In this document: positions 14,820 to 22,799 of the stretch, piece after piece
Layout: the number at the start of each line of letters is the position of its first letter
Numbering within the stretch: position 1 is the stretch's first letter
Origin: SIG440 sp045578305
GTDB taxonomy: Bacteria > Bacillota > Clostridia > Monoglobales > Monoglobaceae
Assembly (NCBI GenBank): GCA_045578305.1
Contig: JAZNKA010000006.1
Coordinates: 1 to 22,893, forward strand
Reading direction: 5' to 3'
DNA: 22,893 nt
The notes under the pieces: model-generated
Database searches by the model: none
What the model was told of the DNA's origin: nothing
Seen by the model: only the letters and a program-made list of their open reading frames with translations
Program-made: the position numbers and the translations under genes

Positions 14820-16178
14820 TTAAAAGGGAAACTTCATATTCCCCATTTTCCCCATCTTGCCAAAACGCTTCATTTGCTTTGACATGCCGCCACCGGTCAT
14901 CATCTTCATCATTTTTTGCATCTGCTCAAACTGCTTTACAAGGGCGTTTACCTCTGCAACAGTTGTTCCGCTTCCCTTTGCAATTCTCTCGCGGCGTTTT
15001 GGTGTCAGCTTGTCGCGGTTTTCCCTCTCGCCGTTTGTCATTGACTTGATGATTGCCTCGGTGTGCAGCATCTTTTTTTCGTCTATTTTGACATCTTTAA
15101 GTGCCGCCTGATTCATTCCCGGAATCATCCCCAGAAGTTGCTCCATAGGGCCCATCTTCTTCATCTGTTCCATCTGGTCAAGAAAATCCCCATAAGAAAA
15201 AGTGGATGTCCTCATCTTTTTTTCAAGCTCAATTGCTTTTTTCTCATCAATCGCTTGTTCGGCTTTTTCGATAAGACTTAGTACATCTCCCATTCCCAAA
15301 ATTCGTGATGCCATTCTCTCGGGATGAAAAACTTCCAAATCACCAAGCTTTTCACCCATACCGCAAAACTTGATTGGCTTGCCTGTGACCGCACGCACCG
15401 AAAGTGCTGCACCGCCTCGGGTATCGCCGTCAAGTTTGGTAAGAACAATACCATCGATTTCAAGCTCGCTGTTAAAGCTTTCTGCCACATTTACCGCATC
15501 CTGACCCGTCATTGCATCAACAACAAGAAGTATTTCGGTTGGATTCACTTCGGATTTTATGTTCTTAAGTTCCTGCATCAAATCTTCGTCTATGTGAAGT
15601 CTGCCGGCAGTATCTATAATCAAAATATCGTTCCCGTGCGAAACTGCATGGCTTAGAGCCTTTTTTGCGATATCCACCGGGTCCTTCGAGCCTTCGTCCG
15701 AGAACACTGGAATGTCCAGTTGACCTCCGACAACCCGAAGCTGGTCAATCGCCGCCGGTCTGTAAACATCACAGGCACAAAGCAGTGGGCGTTTGCCCTG
15801 TTTTTTAAGAAGTCCGCCCAGTTTCGCAGCGGTTGTAGTTTTTCCGGCACCCTGAAGTCCTGCCATCATAATAACAGTCGGGGGTTTTGAAGAAATCTTG
15901 ATTTTTTCTTCGCTTCCCATCAGTTTTATAAGCTCTTCGTTTACAATTTTTACAACCTGCTGTCCGGGGGTCAGGGATTCCATAACTTCCGCTCCTGATG
16001 CACGCTCGGACACGCTGTTTATAAAGCTTTTTACAACCTTGAAGTTTACATCCGCTTCCAAAAGGGCCATTTTGACTTCACGCATAGCATCTTTCAGGTC
16101 AGCCGCCGAAACTTTGCCTCTGCCACGAAGCTTCTTGAAAGTACTTTGCAGTTTTTCTGTCAAGCTTTCGAATGCCAT
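14820..16178 (-). CDS. ffh: Signal recognition particle protein Ffh (SRP54)
   Basis: This 452-aa GTPase binds signal sequences emerging from ribosomes together with SRP RNA and delivers them to FtsY at the membrane. It has the N-terminal helical bundle, the G-domain P-loop GLQGAGKTT (107-115), DTAGRLHID, and TKLDGDTRGGAA. The C-terminal Met-rich M domain includes MEQMKKMGPMEQLLGMIPGM and the tail KMMKMMTGGGM. Length matches the family. It is 37 bp after ylxM, as in Bacillus and Clostridium. Confidence 0.98.
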   Translation of the reverse strand: MAFESLTEKLQSTFKKLRGRGKVSAADLKDAMREVKMALLEADVNFKVVKSFINSVSERASGAEVMESLTPGQQVVKIVNEELIKLMGSEEKIKISSKPPTVIMMAGLQGAGKTTTAAKLGGLLKKQGKRPLLCACDVYRPAAIDQLRVVGGQLDIPVFSDEGSKDPVDIAKKALSHAVSHGNDILIIDTAGRLHIDEDLMQELKNIKSEVNPTEILLVVDAMTGQDAVNVAESFNSELEIDGIVLTKLDGDTRGGAALSVRAVTGKPIKFCGMGEKLGDLEVFHPERMASRILGMGDVLSLIEKAEQAIDEKKAIELEKKMRTSTFSYGDFLDQMEQMKKMGPMEQLLGMIPGMNQAALKDVKIDEKKMLHTEAIIKSMTNGERENRDKLTPKRRERIAKGSGTTVAEVNALVKQFEQMQKMMKMMTGGGMSKQMKRFGKMGKMGNMKFPF

Positions 16179-16215
16179 AGCGAACTCCCCTTTCGGTCAA
16201 ATGTAGATGCTTTTG

Positions 16216-16587
16216 TTATTTTTCGTCATCATTGATTTCTTCAACGATGGTCAAAATACTGTTAATCTGTTTTTTTATGCCCACAGAAAGCGTGTGCGAA
16301 TCGGGTGACGCCTCAATCTCGGCAATTATGCGGTCAATGTCCGAAAGCTTTGATTTTATTCTTAAAAATCTTTCGGCAAGACCAAGCCGTTTTTCTGTGT
16401 CATACAGTATAGCCTCGGCGCGTTTAAGATTGTCCCTTACGCCTTGCCTGCTTATGCCAAGCTCTGCCCCGACTTCCGAAAGTGACAAATCCTCGTTGTA
16501 ATAAAGTTCCACCGTGTCGGCTTGCCTGTCGGTCAGCATTTTGCCGTAAAAACTGAAAAGGAGTGAAATTTCAACATTTTTTTCCAA
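16216..16587 (-). CDS. ylxM: YlxM-family helix-turn-helix protein
   Basis: This family lies next to ffh in most Firmicutes and is thought to act with SRP. The sigma-70 region 4-like HTH is at about 35-57 (LSLSEVGAELGISRQGVRDNL), followed by a coiled helical tail. I choose TTG 16587, giving 123 aa that begin MEKNVEISLLFSFYG as in relatives, with AGGGGGA about five bases ahead. ATG 16611 has no ribosome site and lies in the end of a leader hairpin. It is the first gene of the ffh operon. Confidence 0.9.
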   Translation of the reverse strand: MEKNVEISLLFSFYGKMLTDRQADTVELYYNEDLSLSEVGAELGISRQGVRDNLKRAEAILYDTEKRLGLAERFLRIKSKLSDIDRIIAEIEASPDSHTLSVGIKKQINSILTIVEEINDDEK

Positions 16588-16611
16588 ATTTCTTCCCCCT
16601 TTTTCACGCAT

Positions 16612-16633
16612 TGTAAAGCTGTTTTGCTTTACA
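16612..16633 (-). other. 5' leader hairpin of the ylxM-ffh transcript
   Basis: TGTAAAGC (16612-16619) and GCTTTACA (16626-16633) form an 8-bp stem with a 6-base loop. Transcription from the promoter just upstream should begin near 16635, so this hairpin would sit at the very 5' end of the mRNA. There it may protect the message from 5' decay. Confidence 0.6.
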
Positions 16634-16641
16634 CCTCGACT

Positions 16642-16670
16642 ATTTTACTCTAATTTTTTTCTTTTGTCAA
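16642..16670 (-). promoter_or_regulatory. Promoter of the ylxM-ffh-rpsP-khpA operon
   Basis: On the minus strand, TTGACA (16670-16665), a 17-bp spacer and TAAAAT (16647-16642) are near consensus. The promoter overlaps the last codons of lgt. Confidence 0.85.
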
Positions 16671-17456
16671 GTGTTTTTTTCGATTTTTTGAAATTAAAAT
16701 AAATCCCACCAATACCAGCGCAAGCGACAATGCCTGAGATATGCGAATCGGTCCCAGATAAAGTGAATCTGCACGAAGTCCCTCAATAAACATTCTTACA
16801 AATCCGTACCACATCATATAGCCACAAAAAATTTCGCCGTCAAATACTTTTTTCTTTTTATAAACGCAAAGCAGCAAAACTCCGGCTGCATTTGCCAAAG
16901 ACTCATATAAAAATGTTGGATGCACCAAATTTGCAACAATTTTTCCATCTTGCTGTATGGTCATCGCCCACGGCAGATTGCATTCAGAGCCAAAAGCTTC
17001 GCCGTTTACAAAATTCCCCCATCTGCCGATTGCCTGTCCGATAAGAAGCCCGACCGCCAAAATGTCAAGCACCTTGCCTATGTTAAGATTCTTCCTCTTG
17101 CAATAAATAAGTACTGCGGCGGCGGCACCAATAACGCCGCCATAAATTGCAATTCCGCCGCCCCGGATATTAAAAACATCAAAAAGATTGTTCTGATAAT
17201 AATCCCAGTTGAAGATTACATAATAAATTCTTGCACATATTATCGATGCCGGTACACCAATAAGAAACATATTGTAAAAATCGTCCTGACTTATCCCGCA
17301 TTTTTTCACCTCTCTCAAGGCATACAAAAATCCCACGCAAAGACCAAGCCCGATAATAAGACCATAGGTATAAATCGGTATACCGAATACCGAAAAAAGC
17401 GAACGGCTGACCTCAAATTCAAGGCCAAGTCCCGGAAAGGAAATCACATTCAACAT
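16650..17456 (-). CDS. lgt: Prolipoprotein diacylglyceryl transferase
   Basis: This 268-aa integral membrane enzyme transfers diacylglycerol from phosphatidylglycerol to the lipobox cysteine of prolipoproteins. The Lgt signature GRWGNFVNGEAFG is at 144-156. IRGGGIAIYGGVIG and HPTFLYESL are further family motifs. About seven hydrophobic segments are visible. The ATG overlaps the stop of the preceding M16 gene by one base (TAATG), a sign of translational coupling. No terminator follows; the ffh operon promoter lies inside its 3' end. Confidence 0.97.
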   Translation of the reverse strand: MLNVISFPGLGLEFEVSRSLFSVFGIPIYTYGLIIGLGLCVGFLYALREVKKCGISQDDFYNMFLIGVPASIICARIYYVIFNWDYYQNNLFDVFNIRGGGIAIYGGVIGAAAAVLIYCKRKNLNIGKVLDILAVGLLIGQAIGRWGNFVNGEAFGSECNLPWAMTIQQDGKIVANLVHPTFLYESLANAAGVLLLCVYKKKKVFDGEIFCGYMMWYGFVRMFIEGLRADSLYLGPIRISQALSLALVLVGFILISKNRKKHLTKEKN

Positions 17457-18751
17457 TATTCTTCCTCCAGCGGTTCAACTACCGAAAGCACCGAGTTTTC
17501 TGCCTTGAAATGAGTCACAAGTCTTTCCTCAAGTTCTGCCTTTGTTACATTCTGCGCAATCTCTTCAAAGTCAAAGGGGTTTATCCCTGACATAAAGTCG
17601 CGGATAAAGTTGTTTCCTATGCGTTCTACATCATTGTAACCACGTAAGTTTGCGCCAATAAGAACTTTTTTAACACGGCTTATTTCTTCATCATCAAGCC
17701 CTGATTCTTTCACGCTTTCAATTCTCTCCAGAACTCTTTCATATACAACTCTGGGGTCTTTGCTTTCGCCGCTTGCCGAAGAAAATCCATACTTCTTTTC
17801 AAGTTCCATTTCGCTTGAAAAGCTTCCGTCAATAAGGCCCTCTTCATAAAGTTCTATGAAAAAGCTGCTGCTTTTGCCAAACAGCAAGGTCAAAAGTATT
17901 TGTGTCTGGATTTGTTTTTCAAGAAGTTCTTTGCCCGAAATATCTGTCTCGGCTTCTTTAAACCCTATCATAAACTGTGGCTTTGAAACGCTCATCTTCT
18001 GATATATCTCACGTTTAACCACAGTCTGGGGCTCGTCAACTTTAGGTCTTTCGATTGTTCCTCTGTCCTTTTCTGTCGTCACATACTTGTCCACAATCTC
18101 CATTGCTTTGTCCGTATCAATATCCCCCACCATAACAAGAAACATATTCGACGGATTGTAAAACGCCTCGCAGCATTTGTATAAAAGCTCGGGGGTTATT
18201 TTTGCTATGCTTTCTACAGTTCCTGCAATATCGGTTTTGACCGGATTGTTTTTATACATCGCCTGAAGCATATTGAAAAACAACTTCCAACCCGGGTCGT
18301 CATCATACATTTTTATTTCCTGACCGATGATTCCTTGCTCTTTGCTGACATTTTCGTCTGTGAAATACGGATGATTTACAAAGTCAATCAGGATATCAAG
18401 ATTTTCATAAAAGTTGTCCGTACACGAAAACAAATACGCCGTAATATCAAAGCTTGTAAATGCATTGCTGTTTGCTCCGGTAAGTGCAAATCTGTCAAAA
18501 GCATTTCCGCCGCCTTCCTCTTCAAAAAGCTTGTGTTCCAAAAAATGCGCTATGCCGTCAGGAAGTTCAATGACTTCGTTTGTTCCCGGGACTTTGAGTT
18601 TTGTATCAATCGAGCCATATTCCGTGCCATAAATCGCATAATATTTGCAAAATCCCGTTTTGGGGACTATATAAACCTTAAGACCGCTTTGGTGTACTCC
18701 ATAAAGAATTTTTTCTTTAATAAGCTTACTTTCAATTACATCAAACTTCAT
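17456..18751 (-). CDS. M16 family zinc peptidase, catalytic subunit (YmfH-like)
   Basis: This 431-aa pitrilysin-family protein has the inverted zinc motif HFLEH (69-73) with E72 as the base. The third ligand is probably E138 or E145 in KEQGIIGQE. The domain order and length fit the YmfH group, whose partner is the inactive paralog encoded just upstream. The two are expected to form a heterodimer, as in mitochondrial processing peptidase. The substrate is unknown; related pairs process peptides. ATG 18751 overlaps the partner gene by 11 bp and has AAGGGGG nine bases ahead. Confidence 0.93.
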   Translation of the reverse strand: MKFDVIESKLIKEKILYGVHQSGLKVYIVPKTGFCKYYAIYGTEYGSIDTKLKVPGTNEVIELPDGIAHFLEHKLFEEEGGGNAFDRFALTGANSNAFTSFDITAYLFSCTDNFYENLDILIDFVNHPYFTDENVSKEQGIIGQEIKMYDDDPGWKLFFNMLQAMYKNNPVKTDIAGTVESIAKITPELLYKCCEAFYNPSNMFLVMVGDIDTDKAMEIVDKYVTTEKDRGTIERPKVDEPQTVVKREIYQKMSVSKPQFMIGFKEAETDISGKELLEKQIQTQILLTLLFGKSSSFFIELYEEGLIDGSFSSEMELEKKYGFSSASGESKDPRVVYERVLERIESVKESGLDDEEISRVKKVLIGANLRGYNDVERIGNNFIRDFMSGINPFDFEEIAQNVTKAELEERLVTHFKAENSVLSVVEPLEEE

Positions 18752-20024
18752 TCTCCAATGCCCCCTTCAAGAAATATATTGTATCCTCCTGTACGGTGTT
18801 TGCCGCTTTGATTATTGCATCACGGTCAACCTCCTGAACTTTTGAAATGAGGTCTTCGATGCTTTCGTCATTATCAATAAGGATTTGTCCCATATAAAAA
18901 TTCTCTATAGCTCCCATACTGTCATTTGCCGAAGAAAGACTTGTCGAAAGATACTTCTTTGCCGACAAGATTTCATCATCGCTGAAGTCGCCTTTTTTCA
19001 TCTTGTCAAGCTGCAGCATAATTTCGTCATACGCCGCGTCAAATTTGTCCGCCTCTATGCCGGCACTTATCTTCATGTAGCTTTTTTGTCTGTCTGCTGC
19101 TGAAAACACATAATATGCAAGGCTAAGCTTTTCGCGCACATTGTTAAAAAGCTTTGAAAACGGACTTCCGCCAAACACACACGAAAACATCATAAGACCA
19201 TAGTAATCTTCTGATTTGGGGTCAATTCCGCAATTGAATCCCATAACAAGCTTACTTTGCGATGTCGGCATAGGCTCGACAACTTTTTTTATCTCTATAT
19301 TTTCCTCGGGGCAGGCAAGCCTTGTCTTTGAGTATCCGCCTTTTCTATCCGAAAGAGCTGAAAAAGCTGTTTTAAGTTCTGCAACAACCTCATCCTCATC
19401 AAAGCTTCCGTTTGCAAAAACATCTATTGTCGAAGTTTTTAAAAGGTCTTTATAAAATTCATAAAGATTTCTTTCATCAATGTCCTTAAGGTCCTCTACA
19501 TAACCATACTCGAATATTCCGTAGGGATCACCCTCAAACATAATTTCGTTGCACTTGACAGAAGCATATTCCTTTTTGTCGTTAATAAGTCCCTCGATAA
19601 GATTTTTAAGATTTTCCTTTTCTTGTTCAAGCCAAGCCTTGTCAAAACACTCGTTTTCAACTTTGGGACAAAGCACAAGCTCTTTAAGCAATTCAACTGC
19701 ATCATGTGTTATCTTTTCATTCAAAAATTTGTCACTTACAAACTGAATATTAAAGCGTATGGCTTCGCCATCGCCTTTTCTTGCTATTCCAAGACCTACA
19801 GATGCCCCATAAAGTTCCTCGGTGCGTTTTGAAAGTTCTGTAAGCGTCGGGTACTTTTCGCTGCCTCGTTTCAAAATTCTGGGTAAAAGTGCAGCTTTTG
19901 TGACATTTTGCCTTTCAAGCGGCAAGTGAATATAAAGACTTATGCTGTTTGTCTTGAATTTTTCGGATTTAAAAAATCTTATGTTAACGCCTTTTGAAAT
20001 CTCATAAGTTTTTATACTTTTCAA
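18741..20024 (-). CDS. M16 family peptidase-like, non-catalytic subunit (YmfF-like)
   Basis: This protein has the M16 fold but no HxxEH; the matching segment reads AALLPRILKRGSEKYPTL. That is the pattern of YmfF-type partners, which shape the chamber while the other subunit cuts. The C-terminal part keeps the SKLVMGFNCGI segment typical of M16_C. The start is best placed at TTG 20024 (427 aa), because AAAGGAG lies about seven bases upstream. GTG 20033 would overlap its own ribosome site. It begins 41 bp after the MATE gene and overlaps the catalytic subunit gene by 11 bp. Confidence 0.9.
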   Translation of the reverse strand: MKSIKTYEISKGVNIRFFKSEKFKTNSISLYIHLPLERQNVTKAALLPRILKRGSEKYPTLTELSKRTEELYGASVGLGIARKGDGEAIRFNIQFVSDKFLNEKITHDAVELLKELVLCPKVENECFDKAWLEQEKENLKNLIEGLINDKKEYASVKCNEIMFEGDPYGIFEYGYVEDLKDIDERNLYEFYKDLLKTSTIDVFANGSFDEDEVVAELKTAFSALSDRKGGYSKTRLACPEENIEIKKVVEPMPTSQSKLVMGFNCGIDPKSEDYYGLMMFSCVFGGSPFSKLFNNVREKLSLAYYVFSAADRQKSYMKISAGIEADKFDAAYDEIMLQLDKMKKGDFSDDEILSAKKYLSTSLSSANDSMGAIENFYMGQILIDNDESIEDLISKVQEVDRDAIIKAANTVQEDTIYFLKGALENEV

Positions 20025-20065
20025 AATATTCACTCCTTTTTAATAAAGTATATTATCTGACATTA

Positions 20066-21421
20066 TCAATTTTGTATTCTTCCAAAAGTCTTTCTTCTGA
20101 TAACAAAATAAACAATTCCCATCACAACAGATGCCATAGTCCAGCTTATTGGATAAGCAAGATAAAGCATTGTTACTGTGCGATGCATGGGCAAAACGAC
20201 TAAAATCCACAAAATTCTCAAAAGACAAGTGCAAACCAGATTCACCAGCATACCCTCAAAGGCCTTTCCCATACTTTTAAGAATTGCACAAAACAGATTG
20301 GTCGGCACAAACAAAAGATATCCCACAGATACAATAATCAGCTTAATCATACCGATTTTTATGACCTCTGCCTGGTTGTCGCCTTTTACAAACAACCCAA
20401 GCAGGTTTTCACCAAAGCCAAATATGACTGCCACAAGAATTCCTATGCCTATATAGGAAAAAATCATACCTGTTTTAAGCGTTTGGTCAACTCTTTTAAA
20501 GTTCCCTGCGCCAATATTCTGCCCCGAAAAAGTCACAACAGCCTGTTCGGATGATGCGATTACCAAATAGACAAAGTTTGAAATATTTCCTGCCGCAACG
20601 GTTGCCGCCATTACAATTTTGCCAAATGAATTTACAGCCACCTGTATAGTTACATTTGCCACACTAAACATCATTCCATTCATTCCCGACGGAATTCCTA
20701 TCCCGGCAATTTTTAAAAGTTCTCTTTTATAAATTCTCAGCTTGCTGAATCTCAATTTAAATTCATCATTATTTCTGGCAAGCAAAATCAATGCGAAAGT
20801 TGCCGAAAGGACTTGCGACGCAACTGTTGCAACTGCTACACCCAACACTCCCATTTTGAAAACAATAACAAACAACAAATTAAGAAGAACATTGGTTATT
20901 CCCGCAGCAGTCAGTATGTAAAGAGGTCTTTTTGTATCACCCGATGCACGCAAAATAGCCGCACTGAAATTATATAGCATTGATGCCGGGGCTCCCAAAA
21001 AATATACTTGCATATAAAGAGTCGCATCATCAATCACTTCTGTTGGAGTTTTCATCATTATAAGAAGGTCACGCGAAAAAATAAACCCTACCAATGCCAA
21101 AAACACACCGGAAACAATTCCAAGCATAATGGATGTGTGTATAGCTTTGTGCAGAGCTTCTTTATCCCGCGCACCATAAAACCTGGCACAAACAACATCG
21201 GCTCCCCCTGAGAGGCCCAAAAACATATTTAAAATAAGATTGGTGATTGATCCGGTTGCCCCAACAGCCGCAAGAGCCGAAGCCCCAACAAATTTTCCTA
21301 CAATCATTGTATCAGCTGCATTATAGAATTGCTGCAACAATCCCGAAATCAATATAGGAATAACAAATGCTATGTATTTTTTAGCGACAGATCCCTCCGT
21401 CAAATTTGCTTGATAACTCAT
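20066..21421 (-). CDS. MATE family multidrug/toxin efflux transporter
   Basis: This 451-aa membrane protein with about 12 hydrophobic segments exports cationic compounds, usually driven by Na+ or H+. It begins MSYQANLTEGSVAKKYIAF, and early motifs such as QQFYNAADTMIVGKFVG and AVGATGS are typical of the clostridial (DinF/NorM-like) MATE group. ATG 21421 is chosen; GGTGG lies about five bases ahead. A longer frame that starts at 21595 would run through the promoter and is rejected. It has its own promoter with direct repeats in the spacer. The substrate cannot be told from sequence. Confidence 0.93.
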   Translation of the reverse strand: MSYQANLTEGSVAKKYIAFVIPILISGLLQQFYNAADTMIVGKFVGASALAAVGATGSITNLILNMFLGLSGGADVVCARFYGARDKEALHKAIHTSIMLGIVSGVFLALVGFIFSRDLLIMMKTPTEVIDDATLYMQVYFLGAPASMLYNFSAAILRASGDTKRPLYILTAAGITNVLLNLLFVIVFKMGVLGVAVATVASQVLSATFALILLARNNDEFKLRFSKLRIYKRELLKIAGIGIPSGMNGMMFSVANVTIQVAVNSFGKIVMAATVAAGNISNFVYLVIASSEQAVVTFSGQNIGAGNFKRVDQTLKTGMIFSYIGIGILVAVIFGFGENLLGLFVKGDNQAEVIKIGMIKLIIVSVGYLLFVPTNLFCAILKSMGKAFEGMLVNLVCTCLLRILWILVVLPMHRTVTMLYLAYPISWTMASVVMGIVYFVIRRKTFGRIQN

Positions 21422-21464
21422 AGCTTCCACCATCCTGTTTTGTTTGACTTTAATATTCAAAATT

Positions 21465-21493
21465 ATTCTACCCCTTAATACCCCTTTTGTCAA
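21465..21493 (-). promoter_or_regulatory. MATE gene promoter with direct repeats in its spacer
   Basis: On the minus strand, TTGACA (21493-21488), a 17-bp spacer and TAGAAT (21470-21465) are near consensus. The spacer and -10 edge contain AAGGGGTA twice, 10 bp apart, about one helical turn. This could be an operator for a repressor of the transporter. The leader to ATG 21421 is about 37 bases. Confidence 0.8.
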
Positions 21494-21549
21494 GACAATA
21501 CGGCGGAAATTTGCAACAAAATTTGGCTGTTTTTCAAGCAAACTACTCG

Positions 21550-21578
21550 TCACAATTTGTCGCAAAAAAACATAATAT
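21550..21578 (+). promoter_or_regulatory. Possible sporulation (sigma-E type) promoter of cotJA
   Basis: TCACAAT (21550-21556) and CATAATAT (21571-21578) are separated by 14 bases and loosely match the sigma-E -35 and -10 (CATAnnnT) patterns. cotJ in Bacillus subtilis is a sigma-E operon. The match is imperfect and I see no better candidate in the divergent region 21494-21617. Confidence 0.35.
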
Positions 21579-21617
21579 GTAATGTCGGTGAGCATATTTT
21601 ATTAAGGAGTTGAAATT

Positions 21618-21800
21618 ATGGCAAATTTTGTTTTGAATACACCTGAAGGTTATGCTTATGTACCAATACAGACAGCCAATGACCGAAACCTCTACTCCCC
21701 CGAAATGGGGCTTGCCCGCGGAACAATTTTCCCGACACTTGACCTTCCTTTGGGGGTATACGGAAACCAGGATCTGACAAAGGAGGCAAACACAAAATGA
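21618..21800 (+). CDS. cotJA: Spore coat-associated protein CotJA
   Basis: This 60-aa protein matches CotJA: a Pro/Tyr-rich start (GYAYVPIQTA) and the conserved core YSPEMGLARGTIFPTLDLPLG. CotJA belongs to the cotJABC spore coat operon, made in the mother cell during sporulation. ATG 21618 has AAGGAG eight bases upstream. Its stop overlaps the cotJB start (ATGA). This gene indicates a spore-forming host. Confidence 0.9.
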   Translation: MANFVLNTPEGYAYVPIQTANDRNLYSPEMGLARGTIFPTLDLPLGVYGNQDLTKEANTK

Positions 21801-22042
21801 ATGAACGCGAATCTCTAATGAAACAGATTATGGAATACAGCTTTGCTGCTCATGAATGGAATCTTTATCTTGACACCCATCCAACCAGCAGGATGGCTCT
21901 TGAATATTTTAAAAATATGAGCAAAAAGGCTGAAGAACTCAAAAAAATGTATGCCGAAAAATTCGGCCCGATAAAAGTTTCGGATGTAAACAGCGACACA
22001 GAATGGACCTGGGTAAGCGAACCCTGGCCCTGGTCAAACTAA
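21797..22042 (+). CDS. cotJB: Spore coat protein CotJB
   Basis: This 81-aa protein matches CotJB, with the hallmark LYLDTHPTSRMALEYF in the first half and a Trp-rich end (WTWVSEPWPW). AGGAGG lies about ten bases ahead of ATG 21797, which overlaps the cotJA stop by 3 bp. CotJB is a coat component encoded with CotJA and the manganese-catalase-like CotJC. Confidence 0.92.
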   Translation: MNERESLMKQIMEYSFAAHEWNLYLDTHPTSRMALEYFKNMSKKAEELKKMYAEKFGPIKVSDVNSDTEWTWVSEPWPWSN

Positions 22043-22057
22043 GGAGGTTAGTGACTT

Positions 22058-22171
22058 ATGTGGAGTTATCATAAAAAATTGCAGTATCCAATAAACATTA
22101 AAAATCCAAATCCCAAACTTGCAAGCTTTATTGTCAGCCAGTACGGTGGACCTCATAGCAAAAAGATATAA
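22058..22171 (+). pseudogene. cotJC: Truncated cotJC (N-terminal 37 aa of manganese catalase-like coat protein)
   Basis: The product begins MWSYHKKLQYPINIKNPNPK and continues to SQYGGP, a clear match to the first 33 or so residues of CotJC, which is normally about 190 aa. After GGP, where CotJC continues into the ferritin-like bundle, the frame reads HSKKI and stops, and a terminator begins at once. No rest of cotJC follows; the next sequence is the convergent amidase. AAGGAGG is ten bases upstream and the frame is intact, so the stub may still be translated. It lacks all metal ligands. It is either a deletion remnant or a reduced coat peptide kept for assembly. Confidence 0.8.
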
Positions 22172-22193
22172 AGGCGGGATTCCTCCCGCCTTT
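22170..22193. terminator. Bidirectional terminator between cotJ and the amidase gene
   Basis: AAAGGCGGGA (22170-22179) and TCCCGCCTTT (22184-22193) form a perfect 10-bp GC-rich stem with loop TTCC. It begins at the stop codon of the cotJC stub and ends two bases from the amidase stop, so it can serve both convergent units. The following U-tracts are weak. Confidence 0.8.
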
Positions 22194-22195
22194 CG

Positions 22196-22789
22196 TTATT
22201 TATTAACCAACTTATAATATCCCCAGTAAAGTGGTGAATCCTTTTTCTTTGCCTCATCCAACGCTTTAACAAATACATCCATTTCGGTTATGGGAAAATG
22301 TGAGTGATTTAATTCCCATGCAATGTCATTTGCGGTTTCGAGTTTTGCCACTGTAACTACCCCCTTCTTTATCTCCTCAAATGCAAAATTCTTGCCCGGA
22401 CAAGCCGTGCTGTTAAAATCCTTATGTCTTTTCACTTCTGCGGATGGGTATAGGCTCTTAAGGTACGAAACAAGCTCCTGCCCCGCTTTAATCTGTGCAG
22501 CAGGCATTGTTTCATTTTCAAAGTTTCCTTCAAAGCATATTCCTACAGACTTGCTGTTGTAATTCGTACAATGCGCGCCGACTGTATCTATCGGTCTACC
22601 ACGATACACAGTGCCATCCTTGCGCACATAAAAATGATACCCTATGCCTGTCCATCCTTTTTTGAGATGTGTACTATGTATGCTCTCTACATCACCGCAT
22701 CCGGCCCTGTGATGAAGGACTATGTATTGGGTTGCAGTCCTCTTTGTTAATCCACCGCTCCACTTGTATATTTTTTCAATTATTTGCAT
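22196..22789 (-). CDS. N-acetylmuramoyl-L-alanine amidase (Amidase_2/PGRP type, phage-lysin-like)
   Basis: This 197-aa zinc amidase cuts between muramic acid and L-Ala in peptidoglycan. Zinc ligands are H26 or H27 (IVLHHRAG), H122 (VKRHKDF) and C130 (TACPGKNF). IGYHFYVRKDG (49-59) and SVGICFEGNF complete the T7-lysozyme/PGRP core. After about residue 145 a short helical tail (IAWELNHSHFPITEMDVFVKAL...YWGYYKLV) resembles the C-terminal module of clostridial phage lysins. There is no signal peptide, so a holin or cell lysis would be needed for export. ATG 22789 has GAGG eight bases ahead. It could be prophage-derived or domesticated for sporulation; the flanking gene is cut off by the window. 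Confidence 0.9.
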   Translation of the reverse strand: MQIIEKIYKWSGGLTKRTATQYIVLHHRAGCGDVESIHSTHLKKGWTGIGYHFYVRKDGTVYRGRPIDTVGAHCTNYNSKSVGICFEGNFENETMPAAQIKAGQELVSYLKSLYPSAEVKRHKDFNSTACPGKNFAFEEIKKGVVTVAKLETANDIAWELNHSHFPITEMDVFVKALDEAKKKDSPLYWGYYKLVNK

Positions 22790-22799
22790 TATGTTTACC

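Noticed and set aside
21422..21595. 58-residue N-terminal extension of the MATE protein
   Set aside because: It covers the promoter at 21465-21493 and has no similarity to MATE N-termini.
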